A DNA stretch of 64,000 bases from Chryseosolibacter sp964493505 (lineage in GTDB: Bacteria > Bacteroidota > Bacteroidia > Cytophagales > Cyclobacteriaceae), in contig CAZBNP010000017.1 of the NCBI GenBank assembly GCA_964493505.1, positions 37,172-101,171 on the forward strand, given 5' to 3'. A model generated the notes under the pieces. It searched no databases. It saw only the letters and a program-made list of their open reading frames with translations, and was not told where the DNA came from. The position numbers and the translations under genes are program-made. Positions within the stretch are counted from its first letter, which is position 1. Each line of letters begins with the position of its first letter. This document shows, piece by piece, positions 7,586-17,120 of the stretch.

Positions 7586-9016
7586 ATGAAGCGCATTGTT
7601 TTTGTACTTGTCATCGTGGTTATTGCCGCTATAGGCGGTGTGTTGGGTGCTATTTTTACGATCCAGTATCTGGGTACTTCAAACGCTGACTATACCTCCA
7701 TCGAGGAGCGGCAACGCCTGGTACTTACCGGACGACCGACCGATACGTCCTACAATGTACCCGCGCATGTCAATTTCCTGACAACCGCAAACAAGGCTGT
7801 GTCCGGTGTTGTTCATATACGCACGGGCTACGGGCCGGGTGTCTTCAGTCTGAATCCGCTTCAGCAATACGAACGGCCCGTCCACTCATCGGGCTCGGGT
7901 GTAATCATTTCTGACGATGGATATATTGTAACGAACAATCATGTTATCGAAGACGCGACGAATATCGAGATCGTGATGAACAACAATCAACGATTCTATG
8001 CAAAGCTGGTCGGCGCCGATGCCAGCACGGATCTGGCCCTTCTTAAGATTAAAGCGAATAATCTCCCCTTCCTCCCGTATGGAGATTCTGATATCGTACA
8101 ACCCGGACAGTGGGTGCTTGCTATTGGAAATCCTTTCGATCTCAACTCGACAGTCACAGCGGGTATTGTAAGCGCAAAAGCACGGAATATCGGTATCCTA
8201 CAGGAAAAGAACGGACTCTCGGTGGAGGCCTTCATTCAAACGGACGCGGCTGTCAACCCCGGCAACAGCGGCGGGGCACTGGTGAATCTCTCGGGTGAAT
8301 TGATCGGTGTGAATACTGCGATCGCCACTTCGACGGGAAGCTACCAGGGATATTCGTTTGCTATACCGGTAAGTCTCGTTAAGAAGGTAATGGACGACCT
8401 GCTTGAATTTGGCCGAGTCCAACGCGGATTGCTTGGCATCCAGATCGGTGATGTCGACGCTATTCGAGCAGAGCAATGGAATCTCCCCGTGACGCAGGGT
8501 GTTTTTATCCAAAATGTGATGCAGGGCAGTGCGGCCGAAGAGGTGGGGCTTCTCCCCGGCGATGTCATCGTAGCGATCGACCACCATGTTGTGAATTCTG
8601 TTTCCGAGTTACAGGAGTGGGTTGCGCGCAACAGGCCGGGAGAGGAAATAGCCGTAACGTTTCTGCGACAGGGTGAAAAAACAGTAGTACGGGCGCGGTT
8701 GAAGAACAGCCAGGGCAGGGAAACTTTCGAAAGAGTGGAAATCAACCATACCCTCGACGGTGCCACATTCGAAGATGTTCCTTATCGCGAGCTAACGGAG
8801 TTGATGATTGATGGTGGCGCAAGGGTTGCTGACCTCAAGACCGGCAAGTGGAAGAAAGCTGGTATTCGAACGAATTTCATCGTTGCTTTTATCGACAAAG
8901 TGCCTGTCGACAACGTTGAGGATCTCAACAGGATCATGAAATACAAGAAAGGCGGCGTACTCGTGGAGGGTTTTTATGCCGGGGGAGAAAAAGGAACCTA
9001 CGGCATGGAATGGTGA
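7586..9016 (+). CDS. HtrA/Deg-family periplasmic serine protease with PDZ domains
   Basis: A 476-residue protein with an N-terminal membrane anchor or signal (residues 4-28), then a trypsin-like domain with the catalytic triad His119 (NNHVIED), Asp149 (STDLALLK) and Ser228 (NPGNSGGAL). One clear PDZ domain follows at about residues 280-375. A shorter PDZ-like segment lies near the C-terminus (about 410-475). HtrA proteins degrade or refold damaged envelope proteins. The ATG at 7586 is chosen because GGGAGGT lies just upstream and the frame before it runs over the hsp20 terminator. The hsp20 gene next to it also has a protein-quality role, but the terminator argues against one transcript. Confidence 0.92.
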   Translation: MKRIVFVLVIVVIAAIGGVLGAIFTIQYLGTSNADYTSIEERQRLVLTGRPTDTSYNVPAHVNFLTTANKAVSGVVHIRTGYGPGVFSLNPLQQYERPVHSSGSGVIISDDGYIVTNNHVIEDATNIEIVMNNNQRFYAKLVGADASTDLALLKIKANNLPFLPYGDSDIVQPGQWVLAIGNPFDLNSTVTAGIVSAKARNIGILQEKNGLSVEAFIQTDAAVNPGNSGGALVNLSGELIGVNTAIATSTGSYQGYSFAIPVSLVKKVMDDLLEFGRVQRGLLGIQIGDVDAIRAEQWNLPVTQGVFIQNVMQGSAAEEVGLLPGDVIVAIDHHVVNSVSELQEWVARNRPGEEIAVTFLRQGEKTVVRARLKNSQGRETFERVEINHTLDGATFEDVPYRELTELMIDGGARVADLKTGKWKKAGIRTNFIVAFIDKVPVDNVEDLNRIMKYKKGGVLVEGFYAGGEKGTYGMEW

Positions 9017-9054
9017 TTTCCTCTTTTTCCTTACCCCTTATTGCCTCTATTTCC

Positions 9055-9062
9055 TAGCTTTG
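9055..9062 (+). promoter_or_regulatory. Probable -7 promoter box of the ALDH gene
   Basis: TAGCTTTG matches the Bacteroidota -7 consensus TAnnTTTG exactly and lies 26 bases before the ATG at 9088. The -33 region is weak (TTA at 9031-9033, 21 bases upstream). Confidence 0.5.
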
Positions 9063-9087
9063 GGGCACAAAAATATAATTCTGCACT

Positions 9088-10629
9088 ATGAGAAATTTTG
9101 GCATCAGAGAGGCATTGGATTCCCTTGGCGTAAAGAAACGCAATCCCGGCGTATCAACAGGTATGGAGTGGATTCGCACGACAGGAAATCGCATAGAATC
9201 ATATTCTCCGGCAGATGGCAAACTCATCGGCACAGTACAGGCAGCTGATGAAAGGGCGTATGAGCGAGCTTTGAAACAGTCGGTGGAGGCCTTCCAGATA
9301 TGGAGGACGTGGCCTGCGCCAAAAAGGGGAGAAGTTGTGCGACAGATCGGGGAAGCGTTGCGGAAGAATAAAAAGGCGCTTGGTAAGCTTGTGTCCTATG
9401 AAATGGGCAAGAGCTATACCGAAGGTCTTGGCGAGGTTCAGGAGATGATCGATATCTGCGATTTTGCCGTGGGATTGTCGCGGCAGTTGCACGGACTGAC
9501 GATGCACTCCGAACGAGAGCATCATCGGATGTATGAGCAGTGGCACCCGATCGGTGTTGTTGGCATCATCACAGCGTTCAATTTCCCCGTGGCTGTCTGG
9601 TCGTGGAATGCGATGCTCGCGTGGGTATGCGGCAACACGTGCGTGTGGAAGCCTTCTGAGAAAACTCCTTTGAGCAGCATCGCATGCCAGAAGATCGCGA
9701 GCGAAGTATTCCGTGCAAACGGTGTGCCCGAAGGTGTTTCGTGTATCGTCAATGGCGATTATAAGATAGGGCGCCTGCTCGCGTCTGATGAGAATGTAGC
9801 ACTCGTTTCCGCTACGGGGTCTACCCGCATGGGGCGCGCGGTAGCGGTGATGGTAGCTGACAGGTTAGGTCGCACGCTCCTTGAACTTGGAGGAAACAAT
9901 GCCATTATCATCACAGAGAATGCCGACCTGGACATCGCTATTCGCGGCGCGCTCTTTGGTGCGGTAGGAACCGCGGGTCAGCGTTGTACGACCACCCGCA
10001 GGCTGATAATACATTCAAAAGTTTACGATGAAGTGAGAGATCGGCTCGTGAGTGCCTATAGTCACCTCCGAATCGGTAATCCGCTGGATCCTTCGAATCA
10101 CGTTGGTCCGCTCATCGATCGCCAGGCAGTGAAGCTTTATCGCGACGCCCTTAGGAAGGCAAAGAATGAAGGCGGGAGGTTTCTTGTCTCAGGTGGCGTG
10201 CTGAAAGGAAAGGGATACGAGTCGGGCTGCTATGTAAAGCCTGCTATCGCGGAGGTAGAACCGCATTACGAGATCGTCCAGCAGGAAACTTTCGCCCCGA
10301 TCCTGTATCTCCTCCGGTATGACACCCTGCCGGAAGCTATCGAGATTCACAACGGAGTGAAACAGGGACTGTCATCTTCGATCATGACAAACAACATGAG
10401 AGAGATGGAAATGTTCTTGTCGCAGGAGGGCTCTGACTGCGGTATTGCGAACGTGAATATAGGTACTTCAGGCGCTGAGATCGGCGGTGCGTTCGGTGGC
10501 GAAAAAGAGACAGGTGGAGGCCGGGAGTCGGGTTCCGACGCCTGGAAGAATTACATGCGCAGACAGACGAATACGATCAATTATGGGGATACACTTCCAT
10601 TGGCTCAGGGAATAAAATTTTCAATCTGA
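9088..10629 (+). CDS. Aldehyde dehydrogenase, ALDH7/antiquitin type
   Basis: A 513-residue NAD(P)-dependent aldehyde dehydrogenase. The catalytic Cys300 lies in GTAGQRCTTTRRL and the general base Glu266 in LLELGGNNAII. Both segments closely resemble antiquitin (ALDH7A1), which oxidises alpha-aminoadipate semialdehyde in equilibrium with piperideine-6-carboxylate in lysine catabolism. AFNFPVAVWSWN and SATGSTRMGR are the cofactor-binding parts. The lysine role is inferred from subfamily resemblance; no other lysine-degradation gene is in the window. The gene appears to be transcribed alone. Confidence 0.88.
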   Translation: MRNFGIREALDSLGVKKRNPGVSTGMEWIRTTGNRIESYSPADGKLIGTVQAADERAYERALKQSVEAFQIWRTWPAPKRGEVVRQIGEALRKNKKALGKLVSYEMGKSYTEGLGEVQEMIDICDFAVGLSRQLHGLTMHSEREHHRMYEQWHPIGVVGIITAFNFPVAVWSWNAMLAWVCGNTCVWKPSEKTPLSSIACQKIASEVFRANGVPEGVSCIVNGDYKIGRLLASDENVALVSATGSTRMGRAVAVMVADRLGRTLLELGGNNAIIITENADLDIAIRGALFGAVGTAGQRCTTTRRLIIHSKVYDEVRDRLVSAYSHLRIGNPLDPSNHVGPLIDRQAVKLYRDALRKAKNEGGRFLVSGGVLKGKGYESGCYVKPAIAEVEPHYEIVQQETFAPILYLLRYDTLPEAIEIHNGVKQGLSSSIMTNNMREMEMFLSQEGSDCGIANVNIGTSGAEIGGAFGGEKETGGGRESGSDAWKNYMRRQTNTINYGDTLPLAQGIKFSI

Positions 10630-10635
10630 GCATAC

Positions 10636-10667
10636 TTGGGAAATTCATGTTCAATCGCGTACTTTTA
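10636..10667 (+). promoter_or_regulatory. Probable promoter of the receiver-domain gene
   Basis: TTG at 10636-10638 is followed after 21 bases by TACTTTTA (10660-10667), which differs from TAnnTTTG only in the last base. The start codon is 22 bases further on. Confidence 0.45.
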
Positions 10668-10688
10668 TATACCTAGAACGAAATCACT

Positions 10689-11096
10689 ATGGCAGGAAAG
10701 AAATACCGCACGGTCATGCTCATCGATGACAATGAAATTGACAATCTCATCAACCAGAAGATGATTGAAGCGGCTTCTATTGCGGAGAATATCTACACCC
10801 ACACAGGTGCGAAAAGCGCGATTGAATTTCTCCGTAATATGGAGAAGCTGGAGATGGCCGGCGATGTTCTTCCGGATGTGATATTTCTCGATATCGATAT
10901 GCCCCTGATGGATGGGTTCCAGTTTTTAGACGAGTTTGAGAAGCTCTCGGATGTGGCGAAGAAGAAAAGCCGCATAGTTATGCTCACATCTTCAATCAAT
11001 CCACAGGATTTCGATCGTTCGAAAAAATACGAGAACGTGAAGCTTTACCTCAACAAGCCACTTTCACACGACAGTATTGTGAAACTCGATGTTTGA
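10689..11096 (+). CDS. Single-domain response regulator (receiver only)
   Basis: A 135-residue CheY-like receiver without an output domain. The acidic pair Asp13-Asp14 (LIDDNEID), phospho-acceptor Asp68 (FLDIDMPLMDGF), Thr100 and Lys123 (LNKP) are all present, so it should be phosphorylated. Such proteins act as phosphate carriers or by protein contact. No kinase gene adjoins it; the sensor-less histidine kinase at 44629 is the only kinase in the window. It is convergent with the 480-residue unknown gene, 11 bases away. Confidence 0.88.
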   Translation: MAGKKYRTVMLIDDNEIDNLINQKMIEAASIAENIYTHTGAKSAIEFLRNMEKLEMAGDVLPDVIFLDIDMPLMDGFQFLDEFEKLSDVAKKKSRIVMLTSSINPQDFDRSKKYENVKLYLNKPLSHDSIVKLDV

Positions 11097-11107
11097 GGAA
11101 AACATCC

Positions 11108-12550
11108 TTATATCTCCGGTAGCATCTTGATAAACTTCTCGTCCAGCTTGATAAGCTTTGTGGGCGCGAAGTAGGCGACGCTTGTTGCCTGTAGGCGCGG
11201 TATCAGGCTGCTGATCTTCTTGGCCTTCTCCTTCTTGGCCTCGCTGGTAGCGATCTTGAGGATCTTCAGAAACACCATGATATTTTCACAGCTGTCTTTT
11301 CCAAATAGCCGGATTTGCCGTTGAATACTGTTCGATAGCTGATTGAAGAGTTCGTAGTCTTTCAGCAACACATACTGTAATGCCAGGAGAGACTTTATCT
11401 CAAGCTGGGCGTAGGGATATCTCTTAAGGCTTACTTCATTAAGGAGGTTGTTGATCAGTTTCGCCGCTTCATCGAACTTGTCGACGTAGTAGCAGGACAG
11501 CGCCCGGTACAATACATAGATAATGTGCTTCGGTACGTCCAGTGAGTCGACCTCAAACTCCTCAAACACAGCTTCATTTTCAGCATACAGCTCGGTCTCG
11601 GTTCCATTCCGCAGGTGACGCTCGATCTTTGAGATAAGGAACTGAGCGGGGAACGAATAGGTCGAATAGTTTACGAGCAGGTTTGCGCAGGCATCGTTAA
11701 CCTCTTCAAAATGCTTCTCCGCCTGCCGGTAAACCTTGTAATGGTTATAGTATTCGAGCTTGAGGAACTCAAATACAAGGTTGAGGTGATAATAGATGGA
11801 ATCGAGGTGATAGCTTTCAAATATCTTCTGAACCTTTGCAAAGATGTCTTCAATCGATTCGCCACCTTCCGTATTGTCATCTACCTCCACGAAGAGGCGG
11901 TGAAACACGTGCATACAGCTCTGGTAGACGTAGAGACGATGCGACTCATAGAGAGCGGCTACATTTTGCATCTCCTTCATTACCAGGTTCAGCCCCAGTT
12001 TTTCGATCTCCCCTCCATTGAGCAGATAGTCGCCGAACTTCTTGAAGTAGTCGGCCAGCAGGTCTTCTGCCTTGTCGACCGCCAGCATGTAGGCAACGTG
12101 CCGGTTGTAAAGCTGTGAATACTGGAAATAGTCGGGTGAGTTTATGTTGAGTCGCTTGAGCGATTTATAGATAACCGTCAGTTCATTGGCCAGGTCATAG
12201 TCGAGCAGCTCTTTTTCCAGTTTTTTCAAGGTAGCTACCGAGATTGCTTTTTTCTTTGTGAACAAGACCTCGTTGATGTTTGCTACCTTTCGCAGTACGT
12301 CAGTTCTCGGGCTCTCAAGCTGCTCCATCAGGTACTCTTCGATCTTGAGATTCAAACGCGAGCGTAACGTGTAGTACGCATTGGCGTTTACATCCAGCTC
12401 AGTCATGATCTTATTGTCAGACAATGACCTGTCGCGGAGAGCCTTGAGGAGATAGGCCGACTTTTCTGCGTTGCTTTCCAGGAGAGAATTGTAGATGGCG
12501 GTGAAGTCTTTTTCGGAGAGCTGTTTGATGATATTCTTTAACTTGGCCAT
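11108..12550 (-). CDS. Conserved-looking protein of unknown function, helical repeat type
   Basis: I do not recognise a named family for this 480-residue protein. The N-terminal 85 residues are rich in charged helices and contain LSDNKIMTELDVNANAYYTL, which resembles a helix-turn-helix-like segment. The rest is strongly alpha-helical with frequent aromatic pairs spaced as in TPR-like solenoids. It has no signal peptide or membrane segment, so it is probably cytoplasmic. It has its own good promoter upstream. It stands alone between the receiver gene (convergent) and the WG-repeat gene (divergent). Confidence 0.72.
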   Translation of the reverse strand: MAKLKNIIKQLSEKDFTAIYNSLLESNAEKSAYLLKALRDRSLSDNKIMTELDVNANAYYTLRSRLNLKIEEYLMEQLESPRTDVLRKVANINEVLFTKKKAISVATLKKLEKELLDYDLANELTVIYKSLKRLNINSPDYFQYSQLYNRHVAYMLAVDKAEDLLADYFKKFGDYLLNGGEIEKLGLNLVMKEMQNVAALYESHRLYVYQSCMHVFHRLFVEVDDNTEGGESIEDIFAKVQKIFESYHLDSIYYHLNLVFEFLKLEYYNHYKVYRQAEKHFEEVNDACANLLVNYSTYSFPAQFLISKIERHLRNGTETELYAENEAVFEEFEVDSLDVPKHIIYVLYRALSCYYVDKFDEAAKLINNLLNEVSLKRYPYAQLEIKSLLALQYVLLKDYELFNQLSNSIQRQIRLFGKDSCENIMVFLKILKIATSEAKKEKAKKISSLIPRLQATSVAYFAPTKLIKLDEKFIKMLPEI

Positions 12551-12606
12551 GAAGCTTTTTTTACCACGGAAAATTTACAAAAATTATTCTTGTAAGCAAT
12601 AGAGTA

Positions 12607-12635
12607 CAAAGGTAACATCCGTGCCAAAATTGCAA
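12607..12635 (-). promoter_or_regulatory. Promoter of the 480-residue unknown gene
   Basis: On the reverse strand TACCTTTG (12607-12614) matches TAnnTTTG exactly, and TTG (12633-12635) lies 18 bases upstream. The predicted start of transcription is about 50 bases before the ATG at 12550. Confidence 0.55.
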
Positions 12636-12681
12636 CTTGCATGGCGGTTAAACAAATTAAAGCCCGGTTCAATTTAGTTTG

Positions 12682-12701
12682 TACTTTTAAACCCTGTTTA
12701 A
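12682..12701 (+). promoter_or_regulatory. Possible -7 box and small dyad before the WG-repeat gene
   Basis: TACTTTTA (12682-12689) resembles the -7 box of the receiver gene. It overlaps a perfect dyad TTAAAC-cct-GTTTAA (12687-12701). No convincing -33 element was found. Confidence 0.3.
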
Positions 12702-12708
12702 CAGCACA

Positions 12709-15297
12709 GTGAACTCGCGCGCCACTATCTGCCTCCTCGTCCTGTTATGTCACGCGACAGGATACGCCCAACTGGCTTCGCCGGAGAAAAGTGCGCTCCG
12801 GCACATGGAGAAGCACCGATGGCAGAAAGCTGAGAATACCTTGCGGAAGGCGCTGTCGCGCGATTCCCTTAATACGTCCGTCCGTTACATTCTGTCTGTT
12901 TTCTATTTCCATCCCGGGAACCCCGGATTTCAATTAGACTCAGCACACGAGTACGCTGTTGGTGCAATGAGAGACTTCACACATTCGCCACCACGACTGC
13001 GTGACAGGCTGAAGCGCATTGGCACCGATAGCCTGAAACTTGTCCGTCTGAGAGCCAGTATTGACAGTGCAGCATTTCAGGTAGCGAAGAGTACAAACAC
13101 CGAAGCGGCGTATCTGCAGTTTTTGAGCCGTTTTCCATTCGCGGCTCAGCGCGACCAAGCCATATACCTAAGGAACGAAGTGGCTTACCAGAATGCCCTT
13201 GATCAGCACTCACCCCAGGCTTTTCTCACGTATGTTACGCGATATCCCAGCGCGCATAGGGTAGACGAGGCAATGGCGCAGTATCATCGCCTCCTCTATC
13301 TCGAGAGAACAAAAGACGGACGCCTCGTGAGTTTTGAAACATTTCTCGCCGACCACCCCGACACACCTTACCGCGCGGAGATCTATCAGAATATTTTTGA
13401 AATCATGACGGCCGACGGTCGCGTCGCCAGCTTCCTCTCGTATCTGAGACGATATCCCGTGAGCCGTCTCGCGACAAAAGCTGAAAATCTGGTGTTTCAT
13501 CTCCTTGCCGAAGACGATGATGCCACCTGGCCCGCCGGGTTCCTCAACGACTCCCTGCGAAATCTACTTGATCTCAACAGTAGCTATCTCGTTCCTTTTC
13601 TCTCGGACGGCCAGTTTGGGTTTATGAACGAACAGGGCACGGAGGTCATCGCTCCACAATACGCGGACATTCATCCAGACTATCTCTGCGGGCAGGTGAT
13701 GGATGAGGTTCTGATCGTCGACAACCGACTGGTGGCGCGAGACGGGAATACCGTATTTCACGGCGCCATCTCCGACGTCTCCGATATCGGTGCGGGCTTC
13801 CTCAGGGTCGAGATGGCGGACGGTGTAAAGGTGATACATAAGTCCGGTTTTGAATTGACCGATGATGCGGAGGATGCCCGCATCATCGCCCGCACGTTCG
13901 TCGCTGTGAAGAAGGAGGGTCGCTGGTTGCCGTATTCACTGGCGGGAAGATTGCTGGACACGCGCGCATGGGACGATATCAGCGCAATGGGCGACGTTGT
14001 GGTGTTTACACGGAATGGAAAGCGATTTGTCATTGCGAAAGCGGAAATGGGCAGGGGGGCTGAAGGCGATCCGCTTCCGCTCTCGGAGCCGTTTGATGAC
14101 CTCAGGTTGTGGCCAGGCGGCCTTATCTGGGGAAAGGCGGGTCAATACGAAGGTGTACTTAATCAGTCATTGCAGACGGTCATCAGGTTTGATATGCACA
14201 GCCTGGCGCAAATGCTCTTTGGTGCGTTGGCTCAAGTGCCTAACGGCGTTGTGGTCTACAATCGGATTGGTAGAAAGTCGACAGTATTTGAGCAGGTAAG
14301 CCTGCTTTCGAAAAGGATTGGCGTTAAATGGAAGGGATCGTGGTTCCTGTATGATCCCCTTAATCACGCTATGTACGCGAGAGCGTACGACTCACTGCGG
14401 GCGGAAGGGCCCTTTGTCGTAGGCAGCAGGGGCGACAGCCTGTACGTTGGTTTTCAGGAGAATGTGTTCCGGGCATTCTATCGACCTCGCCGGATCGGCT
14501 TTGTCCCGGGTCTCGATTCGATGTCGTTTCTGATCGTTCAGGAAAAGGGGCCGGAGACGACTGTATTCGACCTGAAGGGACAACGCCTCTTCTCCGCGAC
14601 CTTCGAAGCCATTGAGTATGCCGGCAACGGTGTCTTTGTTGTTACCCGAAAGGGAAAAAGGGGACTGGTGGATCTGAAGGGAAAGACAAGGCAGGCAGAA
14701 TTCGATGCGATCGGGACGGCGCAGAACGATGTTGTCTCTTTACTCAGAAACCGTAAGTTTGGTGCTTATCATACGCGAAAAGGGAAACTCATCAAGCCTC
14801 AATACGATCGGAATCCAATACCATACGGGCCGTCCTTTGTCGTTACCTTCAGGAATGGCTACTATAAATTTGTTGATTGGGATAATAAGCCACTCAGTAA
14901 TTTTGAGTTTGAAGAAGTCAGATACTGGAATGACTCGCTGGCGCTGGTAAAAAATGGGTTGTCGTGGAGTATCTTCAACCTCGCAGGCAACAAGCCAGTC
15001 GAGACCGACATTCGCGGGATTAACATTATCAGGGATTCGCCTGCTGAAAAACTGGCAATCATTCAAAAAGGAAATTATTTCGGAGTCATTGACAACCGGG
15101 GTCATACGATTATACCGCCTGTCTTTTCGGAAATCATCAATCTCGGTACACCAGAAGCGCCGCTTTATTTTACCGAAAAGCACATTCCCGAAACATCGGT
15201 CTATGTCGTGATATATTTTGATCGAACAGGTGAGGCGTTTCGCGAGGAGATTTATAAGGATGTCGCGCACTTTGATAGAATATATTGTTCAGAATAG
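12709..15297 (+). CDS. Secreted WG-repeat protein with N-terminal TPR-like region
   Basis: An 862-residue exported protein. It starts at a GTG (12709), giving a signal peptide that ends near residue 20 (GYAQ). Residues about 25-250 are helical and repeat-like, with FLxxFPxxxxxxxA patterns as in TPR/outer-membrane-associated repeats. The rest contains WG (KWG) repeats, seen as short beta modules such as GFMNEQGTEVIAPQY, KRGLVDLKGKTRQAEFD and YFGVIDNRGHTIIPPVF. The function of these proteins is unknown; they are probably binding scaffolds. A single gene of this length and layout is common in Bacteroidota. Confidence 0.82.
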   Translation: MNSRATICLLVLLCHATGYAQLASPEKSALRHMEKHRWQKAENTLRKALSRDSLNTSVRYILSVFYFHPGNPGFQLDSAHEYAVGAMRDFTHSPPRLRDRLKRIGTDSLKLVRLRASIDSAAFQVAKSTNTEAAYLQFLSRFPFAAQRDQAIYLRNEVAYQNALDQHSPQAFLTYVTRYPSAHRVDEAMAQYHRLLYLERTKDGRLVSFETFLADHPDTPYRAEIYQNIFEIMTADGRVASFLSYLRRYPVSRLATKAENLVFHLLAEDDDATWPAGFLNDSLRNLLDLNSSYLVPFLSDGQFGFMNEQGTEVIAPQYADIHPDYLCGQVMDEVLIVDNRLVARDGNTVFHGAISDVSDIGAGFLRVEMADGVKVIHKSGFELTDDAEDARIIARTFVAVKKEGRWLPYSLAGRLLDTRAWDDISAMGDVVVFTRNGKRFVIAKAEMGRGAEGDPLPLSEPFDDLRLWPGGLIWGKAGQYEGVLNQSLQTVIRFDMHSLAQMLFGALAQVPNGVVVYNRIGRKSTVFEQVSLLSKRIGVKWKGSWFLYDPLNHAMYARAYDSLRAEGPFVVGSRGDSLYVGFQENVFRAFYRPRRIGFVPGLDSMSFLIVQEKGPETTVFDLKGQRLFSATFEAIEYAGNGVFVVTRKGKRGLVDLKGKTRQAEFDAIGTAQNDVVSLLRNRKFGAYHTRKGKLIKPQYDRNPIPYGPSFVVTFRNGYYKFVDWDNKPLSNFEFEEVRYWNDSLALVKNGLSWSIFNLAGNKPVETDIRGINIIRDSPAEKLAIIQKGNYFGVIDNRGHTIIPPVFSEIINLGTPEAPLYFTEKHIPETSVYVVIYFDRTGEAFREEIYKDVAHFDRIYCSE

Positions 15298-15416
15298 TGC
15301 GTATTTTCTACCCTGAAATACGCTGAATGCATTGGAGTTACCCTTTCGCACCACCTGTTTTGAAACAGGGATTGCGAATGCCATATTTTCGTATATTGCT
15401 CACAAAATTTATTGCT

Positions 15417-17063
15417 ATGAGATATCTGTTATTGATCGCGGCCGTGATCATTTCTGTTGGAGCACATGCCCAGAAAAAGAATGAAACCTCACCCCCAAAA
15501 CTTGTTGTAGGCATCATAGTGGATCAGATGCGTCATGAGTATTTATACCGTTTTCAGTCGAAGTTCGGCGAAGGTGGTTTCAAGAGGATGATGGGCGAGG
15601 GCTTTGTGGTTAAAAACGGGCATTACAATTACGCGCCGACAGTTACCGGACCTGGCCACGCTTCTGTATATACGGGTGCAACCCCGGCTATTCATGGTAT
15701 TGTCGGCAATTCATGGTATGAAAAGGAGAGTGACAAGTCGGTCAATTGCGTCGAAGACGAGAATTACCAGGTGGTGGGAGTTGAAGATGGAAATGGTGAT
15801 GTATCTCCTTTCCGGCTTCGCTCTACAACTGTGACGGATGAATTGAAGCTTTTTACACAGAAGCGCGCCAAGGTGATCGGGATATCCATAAAAGATCGCG
15901 GCGCGGTGTTGCCGGCTGGCCACATGGCCGATGCTGCTTACTGGTTTGACGGAAAGACCGGGAAATTTATTACCAGCACCTACTATATGAACAGCCTTCC
16001 CGATTGGCTTAATAAGTTCCACGATCAGAACCTTCCGGAGATGTATCTCCAGCGCGAATGGAAGACGCTGTTGCCGCTGGATCAATACGTTGAGAGCGGA
16101 CCCGATGATTCGCCTTATGAAGGCCGTTTGGGTGGTAAGACCAAACCTGTTTTCCCTTATGACCTGAAAACATTGCGCAAGCCCGGTGAATACGGGCTCC
16201 TGACAGGCACTCCTTTTGGAAACGACTACGTTACCGACATGGCTAAGGCTGCTTTGGAAGGCGAGAACCTCGGTGCTGACGACGTCACGGATTTCCTGGC
16301 GATATCGTATTCCTCCACTGATGCGTTGGGCCATTCCGTTGGACCTAACGCTGTCGAAATTCAGGATATGTACATGCGTCTTGATAAGAACATCGAGGAT
16401 CTGCTGAAGACGCTTGACGCGAAAGTAGGCGCCGGTAAATACACTGTATTCCTCACGGCGGATCACGCTGTGTCTGATGTTGCGCAATACCTGAAGGACA
16501 GCCGTGTTCCCGGAGGCTATTTCAACATGTCCCGGCTGAAGGACGAGCTCAATGAATACCTCAAGCAGTATTTCCCTGAGAAAGATGTTGTGCTGAGTAT
16601 TAGCAGCGGTCATGTTTTCTTCAACGAAGAGGTGTTCGAGAGCGACCCCAAGACATCGGGCGTACAGTTAATGATAGCCACTGAGCTGGCCACTAACTTT
16701 CTGTTGAAGCAGGAAGGTGTCGCTAACGCTTACTCCCGGAGCACCCTGCGCCAGAGCGACTACGAAGAAGGCGGAACAAAGGGAATGATTGTTCGCGGTT
16801 ATAACGTGAAGAGGGGTGGCGATATCGTCATCGTACTCGAATCGGGATGGTATCCCGGCAGCTCTCCTACCGGAACTACACACGGCTCGCCGTGGGCATA
16901 CGATACGCACGTGCCAATGCTGTTCTACGGAAACGGGATAAAGAGGGGGTCTTCTGTTCGCTATCATCGGATAACCGACATTGCCCCAACTATTTCGGCG
17001 CTGCTGAACATCAAATACCCGTCCGGATGTACAGGGCAGCCGGTAGCGGAAATATTCGAATAG
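15417..17063 (+). CDS. pafA: PafA-type alkaline phosphatase
   Basis: A 548-residue periplasmic phosphomonoesterase of the alkaline phosphatase superfamily. The signal peptide ends near residue 19 (AHAQ). By comparison with PafA of the Elizabethkingia group, the Thr77 nucleophile (in APTVTGPGHA), Asn98 (GNSWY), Lys159 and Arg161 (SIKDRGA) are all in place. Zinc ligands are visible in VDQM, TADHAVSD and THGSPWAYDTHVP. The ATG at 15417 gives a clean signal peptide; a longer frame begins at 15327 but has no sensible N-terminus. It probably releases phosphate from many organic phosphates. A short dyad, CCTGTTT-tg-AAACAGG, lies at 15354-15369. Confidence 0.88.
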   Translation: MRYLLLIAAVIISVGAHAQKKNETSPPKLVVGIIVDQMRHEYLYRFQSKFGEGGFKRMMGEGFVVKNGHYNYAPTVTGPGHASVYTGATPAIHGIVGNSWYEKESDKSVNCVEDENYQVVGVEDGNGDVSPFRLRSTTVTDELKLFTQKRAKVIGISIKDRGAVLPAGHMADAAYWFDGKTGKFITSTYYMNSLPDWLNKFHDQNLPEMYLQREWKTLLPLDQYVESGPDDSPYEGRLGGKTKPVFPYDLKTLRKPGEYGLLTGTPFGNDYVTDMAKAALEGENLGADDVTDFLAISYSSTDALGHSVGPNAVEIQDMYMRLDKNIEDLLKTLDAKVGAGKYTVFLTADHAVSDVAQYLKDSRVPGGYFNMSRLKDELNEYLKQYFPEKDVVLSISSGHVFFNEEVFESDPKTSGVQLMIATELATNFLLKQEGVANAYSRSTLRQSDYEEGGTKGMIVRGYNVKRGGDIVIVLESGWYPGSSPTGTTHGSPWAYDTHVPMLFYGNGIKRGSSVRYHRITDIAPTISALLNIKYPSGCTGQPVAEIFE

Positions 17064-17120
17064 CAAATGGACTTCTGGTTTGAGATCAGACCATTGAAAT
17101 GCCTAACCTGCTAACTGCTG

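Noticed and set aside
15711..16613. 300-codon open frame opposite pafA
   Set aside because: Wholly inside pafA, whose catalytic residues are visible; no independent evidence for the antisense frame.
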